Assembly: GCA_965216515.1 (NCBI GenBank)
Contig: OZ244173.1
Span: forward strand, 806,001-870,000
Source: CAXMRP01 sp965216515
GTDB taxonomy: Bacteria > Pseudomonadota > Alphaproteobacteria > Rhizobiales > Afifellaceae
Direction: 5' to 3'
DNA length: 64,000 nt
Below the pieces are notes generated by a model that was given only the letters and a program-made list of their open reading frames with translations, was not told the origin of the DNA and made no database searches. Below, one piece after another: positions 42,210 through 52,186 of this stretch (position 1 is the first letter of the stretch; each line of letters opens with the position of its first letter). The position numbers and the translations under genes are program-made.

Positions 42210-44027
42210 CTAATAACGCCCGTCGACGGCCGCCGCGTCGACAATTCTGAGTTGCGGCCGTGGCGAACCGCCCCAGTGGTCGACATCGATCGTTCCGGCA
42301 ACATGAAACGCCTTGCCCCGGCCCTGCAGCAACAGGTCGCCGAGCGGGGTGCCCGCAACACGGAACGCGATCCCCTTGAGCGATCCGCCGGCGCCCGAGG
42401 AAAGCCCGGCCCGCACATGATTGGCGCCAACCGTGTCGGCATAGGTGATGCGGTGGGCCGGAAAGGCGAAGACCGGTTGCGGATTGCCGGTGCCGAAGGG
42501 GCCGGCGCGCGCCAGGGCCTCGATCAGTTCAAGGCTGGCGCCGTTGGCCGTCAGCGCCCCGTCGATCAGCAGCGCCCGGCCGGCCGCCGCCTTCTCCACC
42601 TCGCCGCCCAGCCGGCTCTCCAGAAAGGACCGCAGATCGCCGATCCGGTCCCGCGTCACGGTCAAGCCGGCAGCCATGGCATGGCCGCCGCCCTTGACGA
42701 GCACGCCCGCGTCGACGGCCGCGCGAACCGCTGCGCCGATATCCACACCGTTCACCGAACGGCCCGAGCCGGTGCCGGTTTCGCCGTCCAGGCTGACCGC
42801 AAACACCGGCCGGTGGAACCGGTCCTTGATGCGCGAGGCGATGAGCCCGACGATTCCCGGATGCCACCCTTTCCGCGCCAGCACCAGCACCGGCGGTCCC
42901 CCGCCCGAGCCGCACTCCGCGTCCGCCTCCGCGGCCGCATCGTCCACGGCCGCAATCTCGATCGCCTGCCGCTCGCGGTTGAGCCGCTCCAGCGTGTCGG
43001 CGATCCGGCCGGCCTCGTCGGCATCCGATGTCGTCAGCAATCGCACACCCAGCGACGCCTCGCCGATCCGCCCGCCGGCATTGATCCGCGGTCCGAAGGC
43101 AAAACCGAGCTGCCCCGTATCGAGCGGTCCCTTCAGCCGCGACACCGCCGCCAGCGCCCGAATGCCGGGTCTCGGCCGGTGCCGCATGGCGATCAGGCCC
43201 TTGCTGACCAGGGCCCGGTTGAGACCGACCAGCGGCACCACGTCGCAAACCGTGCCGAGCGCCACAAGGTCGAGCATTTCAAGCAGGTCCGGCGCCGCCG
43301 CGCCGCCGCCGGTTTTGGTCCGCAGCACCCGCAATAGCCCGGCAAGCACCAGGAACGCTACGCCGGCGGCGGCCAGATAGCCGAGGCCGGACACATCGTC
43401 CTGCCGGTTGGGATTGACCAGTGCCCGGGCCGGCGGCAGGTCGACGCCTGTCTGATGGTGATCGACGACGATCACATCGGTCCCGCGGCTGCCGGCGACA
43501 TCCAGAGCCGCATGGCTGGCGGTGCCGCAATCCACGGTCACGATCAGCCCGGCGCCGCCGTCGATCAGCCGGTCGATGGCGGGACCGTTCGGTCCGTAGC
43601 CCTCGATGATCCGGTCGGGAATGTGAACCTCGGTCGGGCAGCCAAGCTGTTCCAGCGCGATAGCGAACAAAGCCGCCGACGCCGCGCCGTCGACATCATA
43701 ATCGCCGAAAATCGCCACCCGTTCGCCCTGTCCGACCGCGAACGCCAACCGGTCCGCCGCCGCATCCAGGTCGGTCAGAACCGACGGATCGGGCATGTCG
43801 TCGCGCAGCGACGGGCTCAGATGCCGTTCCGCGTCGTCCACATCCACCCCCCGGCCGGCGAGGACCCGGCCGATCAGGTCCGGCTGGCCAAGCCGCTGGC
43901 CGATGGCCGTGGCCACGCTTTCCAGGTCGGGATCCAGCCGGTGCCGCCATGCCCTGCCGCACGCCGACCGGCCGACGCCGAGGAAAAGCCTGTCGCCGGT
44001 GTCAGTCGGATTGATGGTGGCCGTCAT
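42210..44027 (-). CDS. recJ: Single-stranded-DNA-specific exonuclease RecJ
   Basis: 605 residues, 5'-3' ssDNA exonuclease of recombination and mismatch repair. DHH superfamily motifs: AIFGDYDVDGAASAAL (motif I), VTVDCGTASHAAL, VIVVDHHQTG (motif III) and GLGYLAAAGVAFLVL; C-terminal DHHA1 motif VLVKGGGHAMAAGLTV. The ATG at 44027 gives MTATINPTDTGDRLFLGV; the longer frame is antisense-like. It follows glpX by 46 bp. Confidence 0.93.
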   Translation of the reverse strand: MTATINPTDTGDRLFLGVGRSACGRAWRHRLDPDLESVATAIGQRLGQPDLIGRVLAGRGVDVDDAERHLSPSLRDDMPDPSVLTDLDAAADRLAFAVGQGERVAIFGDYDVDGAASAALFAIALEQLGCPTEVHIPDRIIEGYGPNGPAIDRLIDGGAGLIVTVDCGTASHAALDVAGSRGTDVIVVDHHQTGVDLPPARALVNPNRQDDVSGLGYLAAAGVAFLVLAGLLRVLRTKTGGGAAAPDLLEMLDLVALGTVCDVVPLVGLNRALVSKGLIAMRHRPRPGIRALAAVSRLKGPLDTGQLGFAFGPRINAGGRIGEASLGVRLLTTSDADEAGRIADTLERLNRERQAIEIAAVDDAAAEADAECGSGGGPPVLVLARKGWHPGIVGLIASRIKDRFHRPVFAVSLDGETGTGSGRSVNGVDIGAAVRAAVDAGVLVKGGGHAMAAGLTVTRDRIGDLRSFLESRLGGEVEKAAAGRALLIDGALTANGASLELIEALARAGPFGTGNPQPVFAFPAHRITYADTVGANHVRAGLSSGAGGSLKGIAFRVAGTPLGDLLLQGRGKAFHVAGTIDVDHWGGSPRPQLRIVDAAAVDGRY

Positions 44028-44073
44028 GGCAGGGGGTTGCGGTCTCGCGATCTGGCCGGCCCGGCGGGCCGGT

Positions 44074-45159
44074 CTAGTCGATAAAGCTGAACTTGTCGGA
44101 TATGCGGTGGGTCGCCTGCACCCAGCGCTGGGTGCCGGTATGGGAACGTGTGACGATGGAATGGGTGGTGGCGATCCCCTGATTGAACCGCACGCCCTGC
44201 AGCATATTGCCATCTGTCACGCCCGTCGCGGCAAACAGCACGTCGCCTGAGGCCATGTCCTCGGTGCCGTAAACCCGCCGGATGTCGGATATTCCCATCC
44301 GTTCGGCCCGCGCCTTTTTCTCGTCGGTGTCGACGATCAGCCGTCCGAGCATCTGGCCGCCGATGCAGCGCAGGGCCGCCGCCGCCAGAACACCCTCCGG
44401 CGCCCCCCCGGTCCCCATGTAGACATCGATACCCGTCTCGTCGGGATCGGTCGTGTGAATGATCCCGGCGACATCGCCGTCGCCGATCAGCCGGATTGCC
44501 GCACCGGTCGTGCGCACGGCCTCGATCAGGCGCTCGTGCCGCGGCCGGTCGAGAATACACACCCGTACATCCCGGGGTCGCACGTCGCGCACCTTGGCGA
44601 TCCGCGCGATCATCTCCCCCGGCGGCACGTCGAGATCGAGAATTTCGTCGGGATATCCGCCGCCAACGGCGATTTTCTCCATATAGACATCGGGTGCGTT
44701 GAGCAGATGGCCGCGATGGGTCATGGCGATGACGGCCAGCGAGTTGGGCAGGTTCTTGGCGCAGATCGTCGTTCCTTCCAGCGGATCCAGCGCGATATCG
44801 ACCTCCGGCCCCTCGCCGTTGCCGACCTCCTCGCCGATGAACAGCATCGGTGCCTCATCGCGTTCGCCTTCGCCGATGACGATGCGCCCGCGTACGCCGA
44901 GCCGGTTGAGTTCGGTGCGCATGGCGTCCACGGCGGCCTGATCGGCGAGGATTTCGTCGCCGCGCCCGCGCACCATCGCCGCCGCCACTGCCGCCCGTTC
45001 CGTCACCCGGACGATTTCCAGTGTCAGCCGCCGGTCCATCGGCGGTGTCCCGGTTGCCGGCCTGCCGGTCCCGGCCTTGGCCCCGACATCGGATTTGTTG
45101 TCGGATTTGTTGTCGGATTTGTTGTCGGATTCGGTCTTGGCTTTCGTCCTGGCCGCCAT
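44074..45159 (-). CDS. glpX: Class II fructose-1,6-bisphosphatase
   Basis: 361 residues, removes the 1-phosphate from fructose-1,6-bisphosphate in gluconeogenesis. Seen: IVIGEGERDEAPMLFIGEEV, IALDPLEGTTICA (metal-binding Asp/Glu), GTGGAPEGVLAAAALRCIGG and SATGVTDG-type FAATGVTDGNMLQGV. GAGGAG lies just before the ATG at 45159, so the unusual 37-residue N-terminal extension with NKSD repeats is probably translated. Lies between hom and recJ in a conserved alphaproteobacterial order. Confidence 0.94.
   Translation of the reverse strand: MAARTKAKTESDNKSDNKSDNKSDVGAKAGTGRPATGTPPMDRRLTLEIVRVTERAAVAAAMVRGRGDEILADQAAVDAMRTELNRLGVRGRIVIGEGERDEAPMLFIGEEVGNGEGPEVDIALDPLEGTTICAKNLPNSLAVIAMTHRGHLLNAPDVYMEKIAVGGGYPDEILDLDVPPGEMIARIAKVRDVRPRDVRVCILDRPRHERLIEAVRTTGAAIRLIGDGDVAGIIHTTDPDETGIDVYMGTGGAPEGVLAAAALRCIGGQMLGRLIVDTDEKKARAERMGISDIRRVYGTEDMASGDVLFAATGVTDGNMLQGVRFNQGIATTHSIVTRSHTGTQRWVQATHRISDKFSFID
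45089..45130. repeat. 12-bp in-frame tandem repeat in glpX
   Basis: TCGGATTTGTTG is repeated three times without error (45089-45100, 45101-45112, 45113-45124), followed by half a unit. On the coding strand it encodes Ser-Asp-Asn-Lys repeats near the N-terminus of GlpX, so copy-number change keeps the frame. Confidence 0.92.
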
Positions 45160-45215
45160 TGGTTCTCCTCAGCGCCTGTGTGCCCGTTTGTCGATCTTCC
45201 CCGCCCGCCTGCCCG

Positions 45216-46538
45216 TCAGTGGCGCTCGATCCGGATCATCTGCGGCGTTCCGGCGACGCCGCCATCGGCGGCAATTTGCTGCAGCGCATTGCGCACCGCA
45301 AGTTCCGCCGTGTCGTGGGTGATGATGATGACGGTCCGATGGCTGTCAGTCGCCGCGTCCGCCGCCGGCGGCGATTCGCAAGGATGCTGGACGATCGATT
45401 CCAGCGATATCCCGGCATCCGCCATGAAGGTTGCAATGCGGGCAAAGGCGCCCGGCCGGTCCGGCACCAGCAACCGCAGGTAATAGCCCCCCTTGTGGGC
45501 CCGCATGCGCGCCCGGCGATAGGGCTCCAGCGCCCGGACGGGCCGGCCCAGCGGAAAGACCCGGACACCGCGCGCGACATCGATCAGGTCGCCGACCACG
45601 GCCGAAGCGGTCGCCGCGCCGCCGGCGCCGGCCCCGGAAAGCAGAATCTGGCCGGCATGGTCGCCATCGGCGGCCACCGCGTTTGTTACGCCGCTCACCC
45701 GCGCGATCTGGCTGTCACGCGGCACCATGGTCGGATGCACACGCTGCTCGATGCCGGTATCGGTGACCTGTGCCACGCCCAGCAGGCGGATGCGATAGCC
45801 CAGTTCCGCGGCCGCCGCGATATCCGCCGGCTCGATCGACGAAATGCCTTCGATGAAGATCTCGTCCTTGTCGATTGCCGTACCGAAGGCCAGGCAGGTC
45901 AGCAATGCCAGCTTGTGGGCGGTATCGATGCCTTCCACGTCGAAGGTCGGATCGGCTTCCGCATAACCCAGTTCCTGCGCCGCCTTCAGGCATTGCGCAA
46001 ACGTCGTTCCCTGCGTTTCCATCTCGCTGAGGATGTAGTTGCAGGTGCCGTTCAGGATGCCGTAGACGCGGCTGACCTGATTGCCGGCCAGCGCCTCGCG
46101 CAATGCCTTGACCACCGGAATGCCGCCGCCGACCGCCGCTTCGAAGCCGAGATTTACGCCTTTTTCCTCTGCCGCCGCCGCCAGATCCATGCCATGGCCG
46201 GCCAGCATCGCCTTGTTGGCGGTCACCACGTGCCGGCCATTGCCGATCGCCGCCCGTGTCGCGGCCAGCGCCACGCCGTCCTCGCCGCCGATCAGCTCCA
46301 CAAAGACGTCGATCTCGCCGCCGGCCGCCATTGCCGCGGCATCGTCGTACCAGGTCAGACCGTCGATCGGGAACCCGCGATCGCGCGCCCGGTCGCGCGC
46401 CGAGACCGCCGAAATCCGGATCGCCCGCCCGGCGCGTTCCGCGATCATGTTCGCGTTGCTCTGCAGCAGCCGCACCACAGAGCCGCCGACGACACCCAAA
46501 CCGGCTATGCCGATCCGAAGCGGATCCTGTGTTTGCAT
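45216..46538 (-). CDS. hom: Homoserine dehydrogenase
   Basis: 440 residues, NAD(P)-dependent enzyme that reduces aspartate semialdehyde to homoserine for methionine and threonine. Seen: N-terminal Rossmann GIAGLGVVGGSVVRLL, VVTANKAMLAGHG, the catalytic region YGILNGTCNYILSEME and EADPTFDVEGIDTAHKLALL, and a C-terminal ACT domain (YYLRLLVPDRPGAFARIATF) for feedback control. It follows the aminotransferase gene by 65 bp and precedes glpX. Confidence 0.96.
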   Translation of the reverse strand: MQTQDPLRIGIAGLGVVGGSVVRLLQSNANMIAERAGRAIRISAVSARDRARDRGFPIDGLTWYDDAAAMAAGGEIDVFVELIGGEDGVALAATRAAIGNGRHVVTANKAMLAGHGMDLAAAAEEKGVNLGFEAAVGGGIPVVKALREALAGNQVSRVYGILNGTCNYILSEMETQGTTFAQCLKAAQELGYAEADPTFDVEGIDTAHKLALLTCLAFGTAIDKDEIFIEGISSIEPADIAAAAELGYRIRLLGVAQVTDTGIEQRVHPTMVPRDSQIARVSGVTNAVAADGDHAGQILLSGAGAGGAATASAVVGDLIDVARGVRVFPLGRPVRALEPYRRARMRAHKGGYYLRLLVPDRPGAFARIATFMADAGISLESIVQHPCESPPAADAATDSHRTVIIITHDTAELAVRNALQQIAADGGVAGTPQMIRIERH

Positions 46539-46603
46539 CCTGATCGCCCAAGCTGACCCGGCCCGGCTGTCCGAACGGATCGGCCAGCGGAGTGTCGGTG
46601 TTT

Positions 46604-47824
46604 CTAACCCGATGCGCTGATCGGGACGACGTTGTGCAATGTTTCATCCGCCGTTGCAAGAAAACGCCGGATATTGCGTGCCGCCTGGCGGATGCGCTGT
46701 TCGTTTTCCACCAGCGCGATGCGCACAAAGCCATCACCGTGTTCGCCGAAGCCGACGCCCGGCGCCACCGCGACTTCCGCCTTTTCCACCAGAAGTTTGG
46801 AAAAGCCGAGCGAGCCCATCTGCGAGAATCGTGCCGGGACCGGCGCCCAGGCAAACATCGTCGCCGGCGGCGCCGGCACCTGCCATCCCGCCCGTTCAAA
46901 CGAATCCACCAGCGCATCGCGGCGGCGGCCGTAGATGCCGCGCATCTCGGCGATACAGTCTTCCGGCCCGTTGAGCGCCGCCGCCGCCGCCACCTGGATC
47001 GGCGTGAACGCACCATAATCCAGATAGGACTTGACCCGCGCCAGCGCCGCGATCAGCCGCGCGTTGCCGACTGCAAATCCCATCCGCCAGCCCGGCATCG
47101 AAAAGGTCTTGGACATCGACGTGAACTCCACCGCGACATCTTTCGCGCCAGGCACCTGCAACACCGAGGGCGGCGGGCCGATATCGTCGAAATAGACTTC
47201 CGCGTAGGCAAGGTCGGAAAGCACGTAAATGTCGTTGCGGCGGGCAAAGTCGACGACATCGCGGTAGAAATCCAGGTCCGCCGTCGCCGCCGTCGGATTG
47301 GACGGATAGCACAGCACCACCGCGATCGGTTTCGGGATGGAATGGTGCACCGCCCGCTCCAGCGCGTGAAAGAAATCGGCACCGGGTTGCGCGGGGACGT
47401 GACGGATCGACCCGCCGGCCATCAGGAAGCCGAAGGCATGGATGGGATAGCTTGGATTCGGGACCAGCACGACATCGCCCGGCGCGGTGATCGCCTGAGC
47501 CATGTTGGCGAATCCCTCCTTGGAGCCGAGTGTGGCCACCACCTCCGTTTCCGGATCCAGCTTGACGCCGAACCGCCGGTCATAATAGGCCGCCTGGGCG
47601 CGCCGCAGGCCCGGAATACCGCGCGAGGCCGAATACCGGTTTGTCCGGGCCTTGCCCGCCGTCTCCATCATCTTCTCGGTGATGTGCGGCGGTGTGGGCA
47701 GGTCCGGATTGCCCATGCCCAGATCGATGATATCGGCGCCCGCCGCCCGGGCGGTGGCCTTGATCCGGTTGACCTCCTCAAAGACGTAGGGCGGCAGCCG
47801 GCGGGTTTTGTGAAAGGCGTCCAT
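46604..47824 (-). CDS. Class I/II aminotransferase (AlaC / LL-DAP aminotransferase-like)
   Basis: 406 residues, fold-type I PLP enzyme. Seen: IIDLGMGNPDLPTPPHITEK, NRYSASRGIPGLRRAQAAYY, NPSNPT-like CYPSNPTAATADLDFY, the PLP lysine in TSMSKTFSMPGWRMGFAVGN and the C-terminal arginine in DGFVRIALVENEQRI. The subgroup includes alanine-forming AlaC and proteins annotated as LL-diaminopimelate aminotransferase; sequence alone does not settle the substrate. Upstream of hom, with a conserved link to it in rhizobia. Confidence 0.9.
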   Translation of the reverse strand: MDAFHKTRRLPPYVFEEVNRIKATARAAGADIIDLGMGNPDLPTPPHITEKMMETAGKARTNRYSASRGIPGLRRAQAAYYDRRFGVKLDPETEVVATLGSKEGFANMAQAITAPGDVVLVPNPSYPIHAFGFLMAGGSIRHVPAQPGADFFHALERAVHHSIPKPIAVVLCYPSNPTAATADLDFYRDVVDFARRNDIYVLSDLAYAEVYFDDIGPPPSVLQVPGAKDVAVEFTSMSKTFSMPGWRMGFAVGNARLIAALARVKSYLDYGAFTPIQVAAAAALNGPEDCIAEMRGIYGRRRDALVDSFERAGWQVPAPPATMFAWAPVPARFSQMGSLGFSKLLVEKAEVAVAPGVGFGEHGDGFVRIALVENEQRIRQAARNIRRFLATADETLHNVVPISASG

Positions 47825-47925
47825 GATCTGTGCCTCCGGGTTTCATGCGCCCAGGGCCTTGCCCTGGCAGGCGTGCGGCCGGCGTCCGGTTTGCCGGTGA
47901 CGATCGCCGGTGGCGCCTTCGTAAT

Positions 47926-47937
47926 CCACAATTGTGG
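47926..47937. repeat. 12-bp palindrome upstream of the aminotransferase
   Basis: CCACAATTGTGG is perfectly self-complementary and lies about 100 bp upstream of the aminotransferase start, within the 236-bp gap before the lipoprotein gene. It may be an operator; no regulator can be named. Confidence 0.35.
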
Positions 47938-48060
47938 CGCCGCATCGTCATACAGGCGGGGTGGATCCCGGCCAAACCGAATCACGTTCGGATATTCTAC
48001 GTCACAGGTGTGTCCGGCAACGTCGTCAGGCCGGCGCGCCGGGCCCCGTTCGCCTGCCGC

Positions 48061-48591
48061 CTATTCGTCCTTGGCGATGGAATCGGCGGTGTCCTGGGCG
48101 TGGGTCTGGCCCAACCGCCACAACAGCAGCGCCCGCTTCTTGAACGCCTCGTCGTCTCCGGCCGATTGCTGCCCGGCGGTTTGCAGGTCGTCCTGTATCG
48201 TTTCCACCTCGCCCACCGGCTTGACCGCGGCGGTCTGGCCGCCAGGCGTGGCAAAGACATTGGGAAATTCCTGCGAGCCGGTTTCGGCCGATGCCGCCGC
48301 CTTGGCGCGAATTTCCGCCACCGCCTGATCGCGCCCGCTGTTGGCGGGCGGCGGGTTGGCGGCAAGCGCCGCCGGTGCCGGCGGACGCGTTTTCGGTGCC
48401 GGCTGCACCGCCGCAGCCGCCACGGTTTCGCCATCCGCCCCTGCCACGCCTTCATCGCCGGCGCCTGTTGCATCGTCGGCGGCAACCAGGGTCAGCGGGT
48501 CGCCAGACAATGAAGCCTTTGTCGAAGTGCCGACACATCCGGCAGCAAGCATTGCCACCACTGCCACTATCCCGATGATCCGTATGGTCAT
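48061..48591 (-). CDS. Putative lipoprotein, Ala/Pro-rich
   Basis: 176 residues. N-terminus MTIRIIGIVAVVAMLAAGCV is a lipoprotein signal with lipobox LAAGC and lipidated C19. The middle is Ala/Pro/Thr-rich low complexity (PAPKTRPPAPAALAANPPPA) and the C-terminus has a charged helical segment (DDEAFKKRALLLWRLGQTHA). No family recognised. Divergent from phaC, with 230 bp between start codons that would hold both promoters. Confidence 0.7.
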   Translation of the reverse strand: MTIRIIGIVAVVAMLAAGCVGTSTKASLSGDPLTLVAADDATGAGDEGVAGADGETVAAAAVQPAPKTRPPAPAALAANPPPANSGRDQAVAEIRAKAAASAETGSQEFPNVFATPGGQTAAVKPVGEVETIQDDLQTAGQQSAGDDEAFKKRALLLWRLGQTHAQDTADSIAKDE

Positions 48592-48821
48592 TCTCGTTTC
48601 CGACCGTCGCGCGACCGTGCGCCAGACGGGTTTTCACACATCTTCGATTTGAACTCAATGGATTGGCCGGCGTCGGCGACGCCGGACCGGTCCGTACCCG
48701 CTCCGTATCCGATGGCGCTCGAAGTCGGGTCAACCCCTGTGTTATACCAAATCGAAAGCCCTGTCGGGTAGTCTTCCGGATTGACCTTTTCGTCCGCCCG
48801 CAGGGACAGTGAGGTGCGTAG

Positions 48822-50684
48822 ATGGCCGGCAGCAAGCGACCGCCCGACAACGAATCGCCGCGCGATGACGGCGCCGATTCCCTTTCCCAGTACATGGTCG
48901 CCGACGTGGAGCAGTTCTCGCGCAATCTCGCGCGCGCCGTCGAGGAAGGCGGCAAGGCCCTGTCCGCCTATCTCAAGCACCGCGAGGCGAAGGCGGAGAC
49001 GGACGATTCGATTGCCGAGCAAACCGGCGAGGTTCTCAAGACCATTTCGCAGATCGGCGAGTACTGGACCGCCGATCCGGCCCGCACCATCGAAGCCCAA
49101 ACCCGGCTTCTGGGCAGTTATCTGGCGATCTGGAACACAGCCATGGTCCGCGCCGCGGGCGGGCCGGAGGATCCCGCGCTGGCGCCCGGCCCGGACGACC
49201 GCCGGTTTGCCGATCCGGAGTGGACCCGCAACCCGATGTTCGACGCCCTCAAGCAGCTTTATCTGGCCACCAGCCGCTGGGCGCGCGAACTCGTGGACGA
49301 GGCCGACGTCGACGACGAAACCCGGCAAAAGGCCCAGTTCTATGTCGATCAGATCAACAACGCCCTTTCGCCGACCAATTTCCCGGTCACCAATCCGGAA
49401 GTCCTGCGCGAGACCGCGCAAAGCAATGCGGAAAATCTTGTGCGCGGCATGCGGATGCTGGCGCAGGACATCGATGCCGGCAAGGGCCGGCTGAAAATCC
49501 GCCAGACCGATCCCTCCGCCTTCAAGGTTGGCGGGAACATCGCCACGACGCCCGGCAAGGTCATCGCCCGCAACGACATCTGCGAAATTATCCAGTATGC
49601 GCCGGCGACCGCGAAGGTGCTCAAGCGGCCGCTGCTCATCGTCCCGCCATGGATCAACAAGTTTTACATTCTCGATCTCAATCCGGAAAAAAGCTTCATC
49701 GCCTGGGCGGTCGGCCAGGGTCACACCGTATTCGTGATTTCATGGGTCAATCCGGACGAAAAGCAGTCCGACAAGGATTTCGAGGCCTATATGCGCGATG
49801 GCGTGATTTTCGCCGTCGATTGCGTGGAAAAGGTCACCGGTTGCGACGAAATCAACACCATCGGTTACTGCGTCGGCGGCACGATGCTGGCGATCGCGCT
49901 GGCTTACATGGCGGCGGTCGGCGACGATCGTGTGGCCAGCGCCACGTTCTTCGCCGCCCAGCTTGATTTCGAGCATGCCGGCGATCTCAAGATCTTTTCA
50001 TCGCGCCACGGCATCAAAATCGCCGAAAAACAGATGGCCGACACCGGCTATCTGGACAGTTCCTATATGGCCACCGCATTCAACCTGATGCGGTCCAACG
50101 ATCTCATCTGGCCCTACGTCGTCAACAACTACCTGAAGGGCAGGGAGCCCTTCCCCTTCGACCTTCTCTACTGGAATTCCGATGCCACCCGCCTGCCCCG
50201 CGCCAACCATTCGTTCTATCTTCGCAGCTGCTATCTGGAGAACCGGCTCTCCGCCGGCAAAATGAAGGTCGCCGGCAAGACCATCAATCTGAAAAAGATC
50301 AAGATCCCGGTCTACAGCCTGGCGACCCGGGAGGACCATATCGCCCCGGCCCGGTCGGTCTATCGCGGGATCGGCTTTCTGGGCGGCCCCGTCCGCTTCG
50401 TCCTCGCCGGCTCCGGCCACATCGCCGGCGTCATCAATCCGCCGGCGCGCGACAAGTACCAGCACTGGACAAGCGAGCGAAAGATCGCCCGGCGCAGGAA
50501 AGCCGAAGACGATCTCGATGCGTGGATGGCGCAGGCCACCGAAAGTCCCGGCTCCTGGTGGCCGGACTGGCAGCGCTGGATCGAGGGGCTGAACGACGAA
50601 CGGGTGAAAAAGCGCACGCCCGGACGCAGCGCCCTGAAGCCCCTGGCCGATGCGCCGGGAACCTATGTGCTGGTGCAAGCCTAG
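48822..50684 (+). CDS. phaC: Class I poly(3-hydroxyalkanoate) synthase
   Basis: 620 residues, polymerises hydroxyacyl-CoA into storage granules. The alpha/beta hydrolase core begins near residue 265 (RPLLIVPPWINKFYILDLNP). The lipase-like box GYCVGGTM places the catalytic cysteine at C350; the Asp and His of the triad are in the VYSLATREDHIAPARSVYRG and VLAGSGHIAGVINPP stretches. GAGGTG precedes the ATG by 6 bases. Length is usual for class I. No phaA/phaB/phaR gene is adjacent. Confidence 0.96.
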   Translation: MAGSKRPPDNESPRDDGADSLSQYMVADVEQFSRNLARAVEEGGKALSAYLKHREAKAETDDSIAEQTGEVLKTISQIGEYWTADPARTIEAQTRLLGSYLAIWNTAMVRAAGGPEDPALAPGPDDRRFADPEWTRNPMFDALKQLYLATSRWARELVDEADVDDETRQKAQFYVDQINNALSPTNFPVTNPEVLRETAQSNAENLVRGMRMLAQDIDAGKGRLKIRQTDPSAFKVGGNIATTPGKVIARNDICEIIQYAPATAKVLKRPLLIVPPWINKFYILDLNPEKSFIAWAVGQGHTVFVISWVNPDEKQSDKDFEAYMRDGVIFAVDCVEKVTGCDEINTIGYCVGGTMLAIALAYMAAVGDDRVASATFFAAQLDFEHAGDLKIFSSRHGIKIAEKQMADTGYLDSSYMATAFNLMRSNDLIWPYVVNNYLKGREPFPFDLLYWNSDATRLPRANHSFYLRSCYLENRLSAGKMKVAGKTINLKKIKIPVYSLATREDHIAPARSVYRGIGFLGGPVRFVLAGSGHIAGVINPPARDKYQHWTSERKIARRRKAEDDLDAWMAQATESPGSWWPDWQRWIEGLNDERVKKRTPGRSALKPLADAPGTYVLVQA

Positions 50685-50803
50685 GCGATCACCGCAATTT
50701 GCCTTGCCCGGCCCTTGCAACGCCTTCCCAGCCGGGCAATACCCAACCCCAGCAAGGTCCAAACGACAACGGATCACAAACAACGATCGCGGAGAAACCG
50801 ACC

Positions 50804-51997
50804 ATGACCGTAATTCCAGGGATCGCCGGTCCGGCACCCGAATGTTCCGGTGCCCGCCCTGCACGTGCACATATGCGTTTTGCATTGCTGTTCGCCCTGC
50901 CGGCGATCGTGCTGGCGGCGCACCCCGATCCGGCCGCCGCCGTTGACGCGGAACGGTTCGCCGATGCGCTGATCGCCACCATGGCGCTTCAGAACGGCGC
51001 CACGGCGACGTTCGACAAGGCCACGGTCAACGGTGACGATGTGCGCATCGAAGGATTCACCGTCATGGTCGAAAACGAAAACACGATCCGTTTCGCCGAT
51101 CTCTTCGCCAGCAATGTCGAGGACATCGGCGATGGCAGCTATGCCGCCGACCGGATGGAATTCGTGGGCGGCACGATCAGCGGCAAGGCCAGCGGTGCCA
51201 TCGGAACGCTGACAGCCAGCGACGTCACCATCCTGTCGTCCGCCGCCGTCCAGGCCGGCAATTTGCCCCAGGGCTTTCTCTACAGGCATGGCGAAGCCGC
51301 CGGCATCGCGGCCATTCCGGAAGGCAAGACCGAACCGATCACCGTCTCCCGCATTGTCATGGAGACCCGCTCCATTGTCGACAATGTGCCCCAGGACAGC
51401 GCCGGATCGATGACCGAACTGACCATCCCGGCCAGCTATTTCGAAGGCGGCGGCGCCGTAACCGCCGCGGCGCTCGGCTACGACAAGGTGGTTGTGGACG
51501 CCCAGTGGGACGGCGCGCGCGATCCGGCGACCCAGGAACTGGCGCTGCGATCCCTGTCGTTGGGCATGCGCGACGGCGGCACGCTGTTGCTCTCCGGCAT
51601 CTTGGGCAACGTGCCGGCAACGCGCGTGAACGGCACCCAGCAGGCCATGGAGATGTTCTCGCAACTGTCCGTCCACGAATTGCGCCTGCGCTACGAAGAC
51701 TACTCGCTCGCCCGGCGGCTGATCGACGCCGCCGCCGCCCGTCAGGGTGTGCCGAGCGAACAATATGCGGCCCAGATTTCCGCCGCCCTGCCCTTCTTCC
51801 TGACCGCCATCCAGAATCCGGGATTTCAGGCCGAGGTCGCCAACGCGGTCGGTGATTTCCTGCAAAACCCAGTGTCGCTGGAGCTCAGGCTGGCGCCGGA
51901 AACACCGGTGAGCGGGGCGGAGATCATGGGCCTGGCCGGCACCGCGCCCCAGACCCTGCCCGACCGGTTGCGGGCGACGATCACTTCGGGGAACTGA
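50804..51997 (+). CDS. Exported protein of unknown function, tandem paralogue 1
   Basis: 397 residues from the ATG at 50804 (GGAG upstream); an inner ATG at 50873 would start directly at the signal peptide RFALLFALPAIVLAAHPDPA but has no ribosome site. After the leader comes a beta-strand-rich region (EGFTVMVENENTIRFADLFA, MEFVGGTISGKASGAIGTLT) and a C-terminal module (LRLRYEDYSLARRLIDAAAA, AALPFFLTAIQNPGFQ, LELRLAPETPVSGAE). The C-terminal module is shared with the next two genes. It looks periplasmic and vaguely AsmA/DUF-type, but I do not recognise the family and assign no function. 119 bp downstream of phaC on the same strand. Confidence 0.85.
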   Translation: MTVIPGIAGPAPECSGARPARAHMRFALLFALPAIVLAAHPDPAAAVDAERFADALIATMALQNGATATFDKATVNGDDVRIEGFTVMVENENTIRFADLFASNVEDIGDGSYAADRMEFVGGTISGKASGAIGTLTASDVTILSSAAVQAGNLPQGFLYRHGEAAGIAAIPEGKTEPITVSRIVMETRSIVDNVPQDSAGSMTELTIPASYFEGGGAVTAAALGYDKVVVDAQWDGARDPATQELALRSLSLGMRDGGTLLLSGILGNVPATRVNGTQQAMEMFSQLSVHELRLRYEDYSLARRLIDAAAARQGVPSEQYAAQISAALPFFLTAIQNPGFQAEVANAVGDFLQNPVSLELRLAPETPVSGAEIMGLAGTAPQTLPDRLRATITSGN

Positions 51998-52186
51998 CTT
52001 TACGGCTTCGCAAGGGTCCGGTTTGCGCCGACGACGCGCCTGGCCCGCGGCCGGGTCGCGGTCGTCGAATGTTCTTGCAGGGATTCGTCCCAATCCGGGC
52101 CGGCTTTCCCGCGGCCCGGGTTGAAGGCGGCAAGTGAAGCAAATACGCTTGCGCCAACACGTTTTCCTTCCACGGAGGATGCCGGT

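Noticed and set aside
47980..48000. Short inverted repeat CCGAA-N5-TTCGG upstream of the aminotransferase as an operator
   Set aside because: Five-base arms are expected by chance in GC-rich DNA.
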